A stretch of 64,000 nt of DNA from Paenibacillus planticolens. GTDB taxonomy: Bacteria > Bacillota > Bacilli > Paenibacillales > NBRC-103111. The translations under genes and the position numbers were made by a program. Below, piece by piece: positions 19,133 through 28,234 of the stretch (position 1 is its first letter; every line of letters starts with the position of its first letter). The stretch is taken from contig NZ_WHNZ01000012.1 in the NCBI RefSeq assembly GCF_013141725.1, positions 186,001-250,000 on the forward strand, given 5' to 3'. The notes below the pieces were generated by a model, which was given only the letters and a program-made list of their open reading frames with translations, made no database searches and had not been told where the DNA came from.

Positions 19133-20254
19133 ATGAAAGACAAAGTAAAAGGACTTATCGTAGGTTTAACGATCGGTTCGTTAATTAGCGGTACAGCAGC
19201 TTTTGCGGCTAGCAGTCAAATTGAAGTGGCCTTCCGAAGCATTAAGTACATGTTTGATGGTGTCGAAAAGGTGCCTGCGGATGGAAAAGGTTTTGTTTAT
19301 GAAGGCTCTACGTATGTTCCGCTTCGCTTCGTGAGTGAAGCACTGGGTAAAAAAGTGGAATGGGATGAAGAAAATGAAACGATTTGGATCGGCAACAATC
19401 CGAATAAAGTCGTTGCGACTTACAAAGGCGGGACTGTAACCAAAGGTGATTTTGATACTTTCTTAGCTATGCAGGCTATTTTCAATAGCAGCCATAGTGC
19501 CTCAAAAGATAACCCGGACTATCAGAAGAGTATCTTAACGCAATTAATTGAAAATCGAATTTTGTACGGAAAAGCCTCCGAGCAAGACCAAAACGCTGCA
19601 AAAAGCAGTGCTGCCGCACAAATCACAGCATGGAAATCACAATTCGGCGAAGCCAAGTTTTCAGATGACTTGAAAAATTTCAAAGTGACGGAAACTGGGC
19701 TTCAATATTACCTCGTCGGAAGATTTACGGCTGAGAACTATATTAAATCCAGCATAACCGACGCGCAGTTAAAAGCCAAATATGACGACAATCTCAAACA
19801 AGATAAAGATGCTTACACGATCGCATCCGTCCGCCACATCTTAATTGGCCTGACGAATGAGGATGGCACTGCGAAGCGGACCAAGGAAGAAGCTCTCAAA
19901 CTTGCCAAAGATGTTGAGCAGCGGCTTAAGAACGGCGAAGATTTCGCGAAGCTGGCTAAAGAATTGACCGACGACCCTGGCTCCAAAAACACAGGCGGCC
20001 TTTATGCCGATGCCGAGGTTAATCTTTGGGTGCCTGAATTTAAGAAAGCTGCGATCGAACAAACGGTTGGCGCTGTAGGCGACCCTGTTGAGACCCAATT
20101 CGGGTATCACGTAATCAAAGTTGAATCCAGATCCGTGAAATCTTTCGACGCTGAGAAAGACTCCTTAAGAGAATCGCTAGAACAAGCGCAATTCCAGCAA
20201 TTTACGGAAAAAGAATTGCCTGCTTTGATTGAAAAGATCGATTTAAGTGAATAA
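19133..20254 (+). CDS. Secreted PpiC-type peptidyl-prolyl isomerase with N-terminal stalk domain (PrsA-like)
   Basis: About 373 residues. A signal peptide ends near AAFAAS (about residue 26). A copper-amine-oxidase-N-like stalk domain follows (about 30-90, YVPLRFVSEALGKKVEWDEE), then a SurA/PrsA-type helical chaperone region (about 100-225) and a parvulin domain (about 230-345: VRHILIG, FAKLAKELTDDPGSKNTGG, FGYHVIKVE). It probably helps fold exported proteins. Unlike Bacillus PrsA it has no lipobox, so the stalk domain may replace lipid anchoring as the wall-retention device (inference). The frame also opens at GTG 19118, but AGGTGG overlaps that codon and better serves ATG 19133. Confidence 0.88.
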   Translation: MKDKVKGLIVGLTIGSLISGTAAFAASSQIEVAFRSIKYMFDGVEKVPADGKGFVYEGSTYVPLRFVSEALGKKVEWDEENETIWIGNNPNKVVATYKGGTVTKGDFDTFLAMQAIFNSSHSASKDNPDYQKSILTQLIENRILYGKASEQDQNAAKSSAAAQITAWKSQFGEAKFSDDLKNFKVTETGLQYYLVGRFTAENYIKSSITDAQLKAKYDDNLKQDKDAYTIASVRHILIGLTNEDGTAKRTKEEALKLAKDVEQRLKNGEDFAKLAKELTDDPGSKNTGGLYADAEVNLWVPEFKKAAIEQTVGAVGDPVETQFGYHVIKVESRSVKSFDAEKDSLRESLEQAQFQQFTEKELPALIEKIDLSE

Positions 20255-20308
20255 ATGGTGTACAATGAATGTTTGTTAAAGTATACAAGTTGAAGGATGG
20301 AATGCAGC

Positions 20309-21175
20309 ATGTTTTATGCAAAAGATTGGGTAGATTATGAGCTTCTCGACACTGGCAACGGTGAAAAACTTGAACGCTGGGGCACTGTCGTTCTGAGAAG
20401 ACCTGACCCGCAAATCATTTGGCCATTAGAGAAAGAAACGCAAAGCTGGCGTCAGGCAGATGCCCATTATCACCGAAGCTCCAGCGGCGGCGGTCAATGG
20501 CAGCAAAATTCCGAGCTGCCTGAGCGCTGGACGATCACTTATGACCAGAAGTTGACTTTCTATATTAAGCCAACAAGTTTCAAACATACGGGCTTATTTC
20601 CTGAACAAGCCGTCAACTGGAAATGGATGATGGATAAAATTCAGGGAGCCGGCCGGCCGATCAAAGTGTTGAACCTGTTTGCTTATACGGGCGGAGCTTC
20701 ACTGGCTTGCGCTTATGCAGGAGCTGAAGTTTGCCACGTGGACGCTTCCAAAGGTGTCGTGCAGTGGGCGAAAGAGAATCTGCATCTCAGCGGGCTGGGC
20801 AGCCGCCCTGTTCGATTTATTACGGATGATGTATTCAAATTCGTGCAAAGGGAACAGCGCCGCGGCAGCAAGTACGATGCGATCATTATGGATCCTCCTT
20901 CTTACGGACGCGGACCCAACGGGGAAACCTGGAAACTGGAAGACGACCTCTTCCCTTTCATTCAAACCTGTCAGAGCATTTTGACCGATAATCCTTTGTT
21001 TCTGCTCATTAACTCTTATACGACGGGGATCTCGGCAACCGTTCTGCAAAACATCTTGACGATGGCGATGAAAGCCAAGCACGGCGGTACGATTTCCAGC
21101 GGAGAGATCGGTTTGCCGATCACCCACTCCGGCCTAATGCTCCCTTGCGGTATTCTGGGACGCTGGGAGGCGTAA
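20309..21175 (+). CDS. Class I SAM-dependent methyltransferase (RlmI/RlmK-like)
   Basis: About 288 residues. The SAM-binding motif I is LNLFAYTGGASLACAYAGAE (about residue 120), and motif IV is DAIIMDPPSYGRG, the arrangement of RlmI/RlmK-type rRNA (cytosine/guanine) methyltransferases. There is no N-terminal PUA domain, which those enzymes usually carry. GGATGG eight bases before ATG 20309 sets the start; the frame also opens four codons earlier without a usable ribosome site. The pseudouridine synthase gene follows after one base, so both probably modify RNA. The target nucleotide is unknown. Confidence 0.85.
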   Translation: MFYAKDWVDYELLDTGNGEKLERWGTVVLRRPDPQIIWPLEKETQSWRQADAHYHRSSSGGGQWQQNSELPERWTITYDQKLTFYIKPTSFKHTGLFPEQAVNWKWMMDKIQGAGRPIKVLNLFAYTGGASLACAYAGAEVCHVDASKGVVQWAKENLHLSGLGSRPVRFITDDVFKFVQREQRRGSKYDAIIMDPPSYGRGPNGETWKLEDDLFPFIQTCQSILTDNPLFLLINSYTTGISATVLQNILTMAMKAKHGGTISSGEIGLPITHSGLMLPCGILGRWEA

Positions 21176-21176
21176 C

Positions 21177-21890
21177 GTGACAGGAGCTAAAGATGTTTCG
21201 GGAGCATCGCAAATTCCGATACTTTTCGAAGACAACCACATTCTTGTGGTGGAGAAGCCTGTGAACATGCCGACGCAAGAGGATGATTCGCGCGATCCGG
21301 ATCTTCTGAACGCTCTGAAGGCGGACATAAAGATTCGGCACAACAAGCCCGGCAACGTGTACCTAGGGCTTGTACACCGGCTTGACCGTCCCGTCGGCGG
21401 CGTCATGGTCTTCGCCAAAACGTCAAAAGCCGCATCGCGCTTGTCAGACGCGGTAAGAACAAGGCATCTCGACAAAACGTATGTCGCTGTTGTGCACGGC
21501 AAACCGCCTCAGCCGGCCGCTACGCTGCGTCACTGGCTCTGGAAGGACACGCGGACCAATACGGTCAGCGTGGTCAAACCGGGCCAGCACGATGCTAAGG
21601 AAGCCGTGCTGGATTATAAGCTGCTCGGCAGCCAAGACGGTCTCAGCTTGATCCAGATCAAGCTGCATACCGGGCGGCCGCATCAAATCCGCGTGCAGCT
21701 GGCAGCCATCGGCTGCACGTTGTACGGCGACCAGCGCTACGGCAGCGCGGTCAACAAGCCAGGCCAGCAGCTTGCCCTCTGGGCGACGGCGCTCTCGTTT
21801 GAGCATCCGACGCTCAAGGAGCGGATGCATTTCCGGTCGCTGCCTCCGGGACAGCGGCCGTGGAGTGACTTTACAATCCCAGAATTGTAA
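21177..21890 (+). CDS. RluA-family pseudouridine synthase
   Basis: 237 residues. It has the family catalytic motif GLVHRLDRPVGGVMVFAKT with the essential Asp, a central TYVAVVHG strand, and the IKLHTGRPHQIRVQLAAIG block; there is no S4 domain. It isomerises uridine in rRNA or tRNA. The start is GTG, with GGGAGG six bases upstream, only one base after the methyltransferase stop. The two genes form an RNA-modification operon. The last codons and the stop lie inside a perfect 16-bp inverted repeat. The target site cannot be predicted. Confidence 0.9.
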   Translation: MTGAKDVSGASQIPILFEDNHILVVEKPVNMPTQEDDSRDPDLLNALKADIKIRHNKPGNVYLGLVHRLDRPVGGVMVFAKTSKAASRLSDAVRTRHLDKTYVAVVHGKPPQPAATLRHWLWKDTRTNTVSVVKPGQHDAKEAVLDYKLLGSQDGLSLIQIKLHTGRPHQIRVQLAAIGCTLYGDQRYGSAVNKPGQQLALWATALSFEHPTLKERMHFRSLPPGQRPWSDFTIPEL

Positions 21891-21899
21891 AGTCACTCC
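21862..21899. repeat. Perfect 16-bp inverted repeat spanning the pseudouridine synthase stop codon
   Basis: GGAGTGACTTTACAAT at 21862-21877 is matched exactly in reverse complement at 21884-21899 around the loop CCCAGA. The TAA stop (21888-21890) is in the right arm. There is no T-run after it, so it is not a classical intrinsic terminator. A second, weaker hairpin (GTCGCC at 21909, GGCGAC at 21928) follows at once and overlaps the convergent marR-type gene end. Confidence 0.85.
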
Positions 21900-21921
21900 G
21901 AAACGGAAGTCGCCGACTCGG

Positions 21922-22332
21922 TTAGTTGGCGACCTTTCCCAATAAATAAATAAGCAGTTTCTGATTATGGGCGGAAACGCGGCTCAGGTACGTATCCAAC
22001 AGTTGTTCGCGGACTAACGTGCCTCGCTCGCATTCCGCCCTTCCTTTGTCCGTTACGTTGACCCAAACAATTCGGCGGTCTTTCTCATCCCGCACCCGGA
22101 CAATTAATTCACTTCTCTCCATTCGATCTAATAGCGTTGTAACCGCCGCAGCTGTTGTAGATAAATATTCGATTAGATCTGAAGGCTTCATACGCTCATT
22201 CGTCTTAAGCAATTCTAGTACGTTCAGTTGCCCTTCTGTAATCGTAGGTGCTAATCCTACTTCCATCTGGCTCTTCAATTCCTTAGACAATTTCAGCCAC
22301 AGCTTTCCAAACTCATCGGAATACAACCTCAC
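21922..22332 (-). CDS. MarR-family transcriptional regulator
   Basis: 136 residues of a winged helix-turn-helix regulator. The recognition region reads KPSDLIEYLSTTAAAVTTLLDRME and the wing RVRDEKDRRIVWVNVTDKG. The longer open frame (to 22386) runs through promoter-like TATACT and TATAGT hexamers, and GTG at 22332 sits nine bases after GGAAG. The shorter form also matches normal MarR length. No effector or efflux gene is adjacent; it is convergent with the pseudouridine synthase gene. MarR proteins often repress their own promoter, which here would lie at about 22340-22385. Confidence 0.85.
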   Translation of the reverse strand: MRLYSDEFGKLWLKLSKELKSQMEVGLAPTITEGQLNVLELLKTNERMKPSDLIEYLSTTAAAVTTLLDRMERSELIVRVRDEKDRRIVWVNVTDKGRAECERGTLVREQLLDTYLSRVSAHNQKLLIYLLGKVAN

Positions 22333-22496
22333 ATCATCTCGCTTCCAACATCTACTATATCGCAAGTATAGCATGCATTTTCTCACGATAAAAGGTTAAT
22401 GCCATTAATACTTTCCAACAAAAGCTGCATGGAAGTAGGATATGCTGTCGAGACGTCCACAACTTTGTCCAAACCCAAAGAATCGCTCCACTTCTT

Positions 22497-22526
22497 TTAA
22501 CATCCAGCCCACTGCTGACATATACT
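22497..22526 (+). promoter_or_regulatory. Sigma-A-type promoter of the 55-residue protein gene
   Basis: TTAACA (22497-22502) and TATACT (22521-22526) are separated by 18 bases and lie about 45 bases before the GTG start of the small gene. Confidence 0.5.
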
Positions 22527-22571
22527 GTGAAGTAATCAGTTATTTGAAGACGACGCTAAGGAGTGGTTCAG

Positions 22572-22739
22572 GTGGAAGATTGGAAAATTGAGCTTGGCAA
22601 AAAGGCACTGGCAGCCGGCATGCTGAAAGACCCACAGTGGCTGGATCGATTAGACGAACCGATGCCCCTGTGGGTCTTATTAGAGTTAGCTTTTATGCTG
22701 ATGGAGAAATTGGACCCGCCTACAGTCAGTTATGATTGA
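22572..22739 (+). CDS. Small protein of unknown function (55 aa, GTG start)
   Basis: The frame reads (M)EDWKIELGKKALAAGMLK at the start and ends EKLDPPTVSYD. AAGGAG lies eight bases before GTG, and a promoter-like pair stands upstream, so it is likely translated. The peptide is amphipathic with a Trp- and Leu-rich central segment (MPLWVLLELAFMLMEKL), perhaps one helix that binds a partner or membrane. Its stop overlaps the end of parC by 10 bases, tail to tail. No family was recognised. Confidence 0.6.
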   Translation: MEDWKIELGKKALAAGMLKDPQWLDRLDEPMPLWVLLELAFMLMEKLDPPTVSYD

Positions 22740-25171
22740 GGGAATCGCAGGATATCGATGATCGACTCTGTTTTGGTAACAGGTATGAGCTGTTTGCCCT
22801 GCGCTTTACGATCTTCCAGCGGAGCTGTTTCCGTTGAGAAACGAAGTTTCTCGCCATTGCTCATGACAGCTGTAATCTGATAATCCATTTTCACGATAAA
22901 TGTCCGGATTAGAGCAGTTCCGTTAGGTCTCACACGCTTGCCTTCCTTAAACTCAAACGTAAGGATCCCTTTCCCGCCACGCCCTTGAATCGGATAATCG
23001 ACGACAAGGGAACGCTTGGCATACCCGAGGTCCGAAATGACCAGCACTTCCCCTTCATCCCCGTAAATCCACTCCGCTGAGACGACTTCATCGTCCTCCT
23101 TGAGCTGGATGCCGCGCACACCCGCGGCCGCACGGCCCATCGGGTTTACTTCTTCCTCGCGGAAACGAATGCTCATCCCCTGCTTCGTGACAAGCAGGAT
23201 CTCTTTGGTGTTGTCGCTCAGATAAACGTGCAGCACTTCATCCTGCTCTCCGAGCTTACAGGCCACAAGTCCATTGGAGCGGTTCGTCATATATTCTTTG
23301 AGCTCGGTACGCTTCACTTGACCTCTGCGGGTCACGAATACAAGCGATTTCGTCGGATCGTCAAACCCTTTGACCGGAATAACGTTTACGATGCGATCTT
23401 CCTTGGCAATCGGAATGACATTGACAATCGCGGTACCGTTCTCTTTCCATTTATACTCAGGCACTTGATGGACAGGCAGCAAGTAGTACTGGCCTTTTTT
23501 GGTGAAAATCAACAGACTCTCTATCGTATTCACGTCGAGCAAGAAGCGCAAGTAATCGCCTTCCTTCAGCCCTGTGCTCTCAAGCTCTCCGCCTGATCGC
23601 GTGAAGGAAAGTTTGCTGGTGCGTTTCAAATAACCCTCATGGGAAAGCGTGACGAAGACATCCTCCGGATTGACCAGTACTTCCAGATTGACTTTCAACT
23701 CCTCGACTTCGCCTTGAATGGCTGATCGGCGGTCAATCCCGTATTTCTTCCGAATTTCGCCCATTTCATCTTTAATAACGCCTAACAATTTCTTCAAAGA
23801 GCCCAGAATGCCGCGTAAATACGCAATTGTTTTTTCAACATCTTTCAACTCTTTTTCAAGCGTTGTAATTTCTAAATTTGTTAACCGGTATAATTGCAAA
23901 ACAAGAATGGCGTCCGCTTGACGCTCTGAGAAACCAAATTTCTCGACCAGGTTGTTTTGGGCATCCTGACGATTTTTCGATGCCTTAATCGTAGCGATCA
24001 CTTCATCCAAAATGTTAAGTGCTTTGACAAGCCCTTCCAACACATGAGCGCGGTCTTCCGCTTTATCAAGCTCGTATTGGGAACGGAATGTGACAACTTC
24101 CTTCTGATGCTCAATGTAAGCTTCAAGAATTTCGCGAATGCCTAATTGGCGCGGCGCCTTATTGACAATCGCCACCATATTGAAATTGTACGTCACTTGC
24201 AAATCCGTCTTTTTCAGCAAATAGGCCAAAATCCCTTGGGCATCCGCTTCTTTTTTCAGCTCAATCACGATCCGCAAGCCATTCCGGCCGCTTTCGTCAC
24301 GAACCTCTGCGATCCCTTCGACCTTCTTCTCCAGACGGATGTTCTCCATCGCCGTTACAAGGCGGGCTTTCACGACCTGATACGGGATTTCCGTGATCAC
24401 AATCTGCTGTCTGCCGCCGCGCATGTCTTCAATCGCCGTTTTGGATCGGATATAAATACGGCCTTTCCCGGTACGGTATGCTTCACGAATGCCGTCTTCA
24501 CCCATAATAATACCGGATGTCGGGAAGTCTGGCCCCTTGACAATCGTCATTAGCTCATCAAGCGTAATCTCAGGCTTGTCGATCATAGCCGTACAAGCAT
24601 CGATGATTTCCCGCAAGTTATGCGGCGGAATTTCAGTTGCAAAGCCGGCCGAAATGCCGCTCACACCATTCACAAGCAGGTTGGGATAACGCGCTGGGAG
24701 CACAACAGGCTCCTTCGTCGAGTTATCGAAATTATCTTTAAACATGACCGTGCGCTTTTCAATATCACGAAGCAGCTCCATCGCAATTTCCGAGAGTCTG
24801 GCCTCCGTGTACCGCATAGCTGCCGGTGGATCATCGTCCAAGGAGCCCCAGTTGCCGTGCCCATCCACAAGCGTATGCCCCATCTTCCAAGGCTGTGCCA
24901 TCCGGACCATTCCGTCATAAATGGAGGCATCTCCGTGCGGATGATAATTCCCCATGACATCGCCGACCGTTTTAGCGGATTTGCGGTAAGGTTTGTCAGG
25001 GGTGTTCCCTGAATCGTACATCGCATACAATACGCGGCGTTGTACAGGCTTCAAGCCGTCTCTGACGTCCGGGATCGCGCGATCCTGGATAATATATTTG
25101 GAATAACGCCCGAATCGATCGCCAACGATCTCCTCCAGATAGGCTGGTAAAAACTCTTCTAAAATACCCAA
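22730..25171 (-). CDS. parC: DNA topoisomerase IV subunit A
   Basis: 813 residues. The breakage-reunion domain starts at about residue 8 with VGDRFGRYSKYIIQDRAIPD. Tyr121 in AAMRYTEARL forms the covalent DNA link. A coiled gate region spans about 370-450, and six beta-pinwheel blades follow from about 490 to 800. The quinolone region reads YHPHGDASIYDG, with Ala82 where S. aureus GrlA has Ser80. With ParE it decatenates daughter chromosomes. It lies 24 bases after parE on the same strand. ParC rather than GyrA is supported by the adjacent parE and the absence of a GyrA-box-like motif. Confidence 0.95.
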   Translation of the reverse strand: MGILEEFLPAYLEEIVGDRFGRYSKYIIQDRAIPDVRDGLKPVQRRVLYAMYDSGNTPDKPYRKSAKTVGDVMGNYHPHGDASIYDGMVRMAQPWKMGHTLVDGHGNWGSLDDDPPAAMRYTEARLSEIAMELLRDIEKRTVMFKDNFDNSTKEPVVLPARYPNLLVNGVSGISAGFATEIPPHNLREIIDACTAMIDKPEITLDELMTIVKGPDFPTSGIIMGEDGIREAYRTGKGRIYIRSKTAIEDMRGGRQQIVITEIPYQVVKARLVTAMENIRLEKKVEGIAEVRDESGRNGLRIVIELKKEADAQGILAYLLKKTDLQVTYNFNMVAIVNKAPRQLGIREILEAYIEHQKEVVTFRSQYELDKAEDRAHVLEGLVKALNILDEVIATIKASKNRQDAQNNLVEKFGFSERQADAILVLQLYRLTNLEITTLEKELKDVEKTIAYLRGILGSLKKLLGVIKDEMGEIRKKYGIDRRSAIQGEVEELKVNLEVLVNPEDVFVTLSHEGYLKRTSKLSFTRSGGELESTGLKEGDYLRFLLDVNTIESLLIFTKKGQYYLLPVHQVPEYKWKENGTAIVNVIPIAKEDRIVNVIPVKGFDDPTKSLVFVTRRGQVKRTELKEYMTNRSNGLVACKLGEQDEVLHVYLSDNTKEILLVTKQGMSIRFREEEVNPMGRAAAGVRGIQLKEDDEVVSAEWIYGDEGEVLVISDLGYAKRSLVVDYPIQGRGGKGILTFEFKEGKRVRPNGTALIRTFIVKMDYQITAVMSNGEKLRFSTETAPLEDRKAQGKQLIPVTKTESIIDILRFPQS

Positions 25172-25195
25172 CTTTCAGTCACCACTCTTTTTGGT

Positions 25196-27163
25196 CTACT
25201 CTACATATTCGGTAAAATCGACGTTCTCTATAATCCAACGTTTGCGCGGATCTACTTTATCGCCCATCAATGTTGTCACTCGGCGCTCCGCTTTCGCAGC
25301 GTCTTCAATCTGAACCTGCAGGAGCTGCCTGCTCTCCGGATTCATGGTTGTTTCCCACAATTGCTCCGGATTCATCTCGCCAAGTCCTTTGTACCGCTGT
25401 AATTCGGTATTCTTGCCAAGCTCTTTCACAACAGACTGCAGCTGCTCGTCCGTCCATGCATATTTGTATCCGCCATTCTTGCCTTTTCTCGTCACTTTAT
25501 ACAGCGGCGGCTGTGCAATGTACACTTTGCCCGCATCTATCATAGGCTTCATATAGCGGTAGAAGAAGGTCAAGAGCAGCACTTGAATATGCGCGCCGTC
25601 CGTATCGGCATCTGTCATAATAATAATTTTGCCGTAATTCATCTCTTCAACTTCGAATTCAGACCCGACACCGGCCCCAATCGCAGCAATGATCGCTTTG
25701 TACTCGTCATTTTTCATAATATCGAGAAGCTTTGCTTTCTCGGGGTTCATCGGTTTTCCTTTTAGGGGCAAAATAGCCTGATGCTTGGAATCACGCCCTT
25801 GTTTCGCTGAACCGCCGGCTGAATCTCCTTCAACGACGAACAATTCATTACGCTGCAAATCTTTGGATTGCGCAGGGGTCAGCTTACCGCCTAGGTTCGA
25901 GCTCTCGCTCTTCCCTTTCTTCCCGCTGCGAATCTCTTCCCGCGCTTTGCGCGCAGCCTCGCGAGCTTTGGATGCTTGAACGGCCTTCTTCAGCATCATT
26001 TGGGCAATTTGCGGATTTTCTTCCAGAAACACCGTCATTTTATCCGAAACCACCGCATCTACCGCGCTTCTAGCAATAGCGCTTCCAAGCTGATCCTTGG
26101 TTTGACCGACGAATTCGACATCGCCCATCTTAATATTGATTACGACCATCATACCTTCTCTTAGGTCGGTACCGTCAAGATTTTTTTCTTTCTCTTTGAG
26201 AATGCCCGCTTTGCGAGCATATTCATTCATGACCCTTGTATAAGCGGTTTTGAATCCTGTCTCATGCGTGCCGCCGCCGCGGGTCGGGATCGCGTTCACG
26301 AAAGACGCAATCGTCTCAGTATAGCCATCGTTGTACTGAAGGGCAACTTCGACTTCAATTTCGTCCTTCTCCGACGCAAAATGAATCACGGGATGAAGCA
26401 CAGTCTTCTCTTCATTCAGGAATTCCACGAATTGACTCGCTCCGCCTTCGTACTGGAACGAATCCTGTTTATCTGTACGCTCATCCTTCAGATTAACAAG
26501 CAAACCCGAGTTCAAGAAAGCAATTTCTTGCAAACGCTCGGAAAGCGTATCGTACGAAATCGTCGTGCCGCCTTGGAATACCCGCTTGTCCGGTTTAAAT
26601 GTGACTTTCGTGCCTGTCCGGTTCGAATTACCGATGACTTCTAATCCGGTAGTAGGTTCACCTACGTGCTCAAATCCCGTATCATCTACCCAATATTCAA
26701 ACCTTTGCTTATGCGTTTTGCCATCTCGATAAATTTCAACTTCCAGCCATTCGGATAAGGCGTTGGTTACAGATGCACCTACACCATGCAGTCCGCCTGA
26801 CTTTTTGTAACCGGAGCCGCCAAATTTCCCGCCTGCATGCAAAATGGTAAATACGACTTGCGGCGTCGGAACTCCGGTCTTATGCATACCCGTCGGAATA
26901 CCCCGGCCGTTATCTTGTACCGTGATGGATTGATCTTTATGTATGGTTACGTTGATTTTGGAACAATGTTTGGCAAGATGCTCGTCAACCGCATTATCGA
27001 CGATTTCCCAGATCAAATGGTGCAAGCCGGAAGAACTCGTGCTGCCGATATACATCCCTGGTCTTTTTCGTACAGCGACAAGCCCTTCCAGTACTTGAAT
27101 ATCATCGACATCATAATTGGATGTTGGGGCTTTTCCATTCGCAAATTCTAGTTGCTCAGTCAT
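25196..27163 (-). CDS. parE: DNA topoisomerase IV subunit B
   Basis: 655 residues. The GHKL ATPase domain has EIVDNAVDEHLA (catalytic Glu, Mg-binding Asn), VQDNGRGIPTG and the GGLHGVGASVTNALS lid. A transducer follows to about residue 390. The Toprim domain carries LFVVEGDSAGGSA and IIMTDADTDGAHI, and the C-terminus has QRYKGLGEMNP. Start at ATG 27163 with GGAGGG upstream. It supplies ATP-driven strand passage for topoisomerase IV with ParC, encoded next. Confidence 0.96.
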   Translation of the reverse strand: MTEQLEFANGKAPTSNYDVDDIQVLEGLVAVRKRPGMYIGSTSSSGLHHLIWEIVDNAVDEHLAKHCSKINVTIHKDQSITVQDNGRGIPTGMHKTGVPTPQVVFTILHAGGKFGGSGYKKSGGLHGVGASVTNALSEWLEVEIYRDGKTHKQRFEYWVDDTGFEHVGEPTTGLEVIGNSNRTGTKVTFKPDKRVFQGGTTISYDTLSERLQEIAFLNSGLLVNLKDERTDKQDSFQYEGGASQFVEFLNEEKTVLHPVIHFASEKDEIEVEVALQYNDGYTETIASFVNAIPTRGGGTHETGFKTAYTRVMNEYARKAGILKEKEKNLDGTDLREGMMVVINIKMGDVEFVGQTKDQLGSAIARSAVDAVVSDKMTVFLEENPQIAQMMLKKAVQASKAREAARKAREEIRSGKKGKSESSNLGGKLTPAQSKDLQRNELFVVEGDSAGGSAKQGRDSKHQAILPLKGKPMNPEKAKLLDIMKNDEYKAIIAAIGAGVGSEFEVEEMNYGKIIIMTDADTDGAHIQVLLLTFFYRYMKPMIDAGKVYIAQPPLYKVTRKGKNGGYKYAWTDEQLQSVVKELGKNTELQRYKGLGEMNPEQLWETTMNPESRQLLQVQIEDAAKAERRVTTLMGDKVDPRKRWIIENVDFTEYVE

Positions 27164-27226
27164 TGAAGCCCTCCTTTTTCTAATATAGGGTGCTTTGAAA
27201 GGAGATCCGCTGCTCCTTCGTCTTTG

Positions 27227-28228
27227 TTAATTCAATATATCTTTGCGGGAGAATACTGTAAAGGAAATTACTAACGAAACTGCAGCCCATACGCTTAAAA
27301 CACAGAGCGAGAACGCTAAGTCCATTCCTTTTATCGGCGGAAGTCCTCCCGTTAAATACTTGGTTAAGTCCAAGTTGACCATAAATAAATATTTCGCGGT
27401 TTCCCAGGATGACACCATGTTCGAAAGAATCGTTCCCGAAATTAAAACCGCGAGAATGACCCCCATGCCGGCAGCCGTGGAACGAATGAGAACCGAGATC
27501 ATTAACGACATGAGTGCGACCACAACGGCCGAGAACCAGACCAGACCAAACTCCATTAAGAGAAAGAACCATTGATCGACCGCTCTTACTAAACTGAAAT
27601 CTACATCTGTGCCATTGATCTGAATCCCTGTAAAGATCGGCATCATCCATCCGTTATAGCCGAACACAACGCCAGAAATCAAGTAACAGAGCACGCCGGT
27701 AGACAAAACCGTAAGCGAAGTAAAGAATATGACGGTTATTAATTTGCTCAATAGGATTTTCCATCGCCGAACGGGTCTTGTCAACAATAATTTAATAGTC
27801 CCCGTAGAATGCTCGGATGATACGATGTCTGCCGAAATGACCATGATGATCAACGGAATGAATAACGACACGGCATTTTTGACAAATTCACGCGTAAATG
27901 TCACCGCATTGGGCGAGCTTGGATCGACGTCTTTTTCCAGATAATAATTGGCAATCTGAATCTGAACTCGAAGCTGCTGCTTCCATTCGTCCGGTGTGCG
28001 CGCAGAGCTTAAGCGCTTTTCCCAATCAATGATTTTCTGGCGCTGATCCGCCTTCCAATCTGTCGTTCCAAACTGCTTTTGCGTATTTTGGGCGACGCGC
28101 ATTTGTGCGTAGGTGAACATAGGAATAAGAGCAAGCAGAATAAGGATGATCACATAAAAACGTTTTTTCTTAATCATTTTGATGCATTCGTTTTTGACCA
28201 ACTCATATAAAATACGCAATTCTTTCAC
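27227..28228 (-). CDS. ABC-2 type transporter permease
   Basis: 333 residues, GTG start with AGGGGA upstream. An N-terminal membrane helix (KRFYVIILILLALIPMFTYA) is followed by a long extracytoplasmic loop (about 45-110) and five more hydrophobic segments, the layout of ABC-2 permeases such as those of bacitracin, nisin-immunity or Na+ export systems. The gene starts seven bases after the ATPase gene ends, so both make one exporter. A short weak hairpin separates it from parE downstream. The substrate cannot be inferred. Confidence 0.88.
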   Translation of the reverse strand: MKELRILYELVKNECIKMIKKKRFYVIILILLALIPMFTYAQMRVAQNTQKQFGTTDWKADQRQKIIDWEKRLSSARTPDEWKQQLRVQIQIANYYLEKDVDPSSPNAVTFTREFVKNAVSLFIPLIIMVISADIVSSEHSTGTIKLLLTRPVRRWKILLSKLITVIFFTSLTVLSTGVLCYLISGVVFGYNGWMMPIFTGIQINGTDVDFSLVRAVDQWFFLLMEFGLVWFSAVVVALMSLMISVLIRSTAAGMGVILAVLISGTILSNMVSSWETAKYLFMVNLDLTKYLTGGLPPIKGMDLAFSLCVLSVWAAVSLVISFTVFSRKDILN

Positions 28229-28234
28229 CGTCCC

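Noticed and set aside
22333..22386. Extended N-terminus of the MarR regulator
   Set aside because: The extra 18 codons overlap promoter-like hexamers and have no Shine-Dalgarno sequence; GTG 22332 is a better start.
27175..27226. Terminator between the ABC permease gene and parE
   Set aside because: A short AAGGAG/CTCCTT hairpin is present but no T-run follows on the minus strand.
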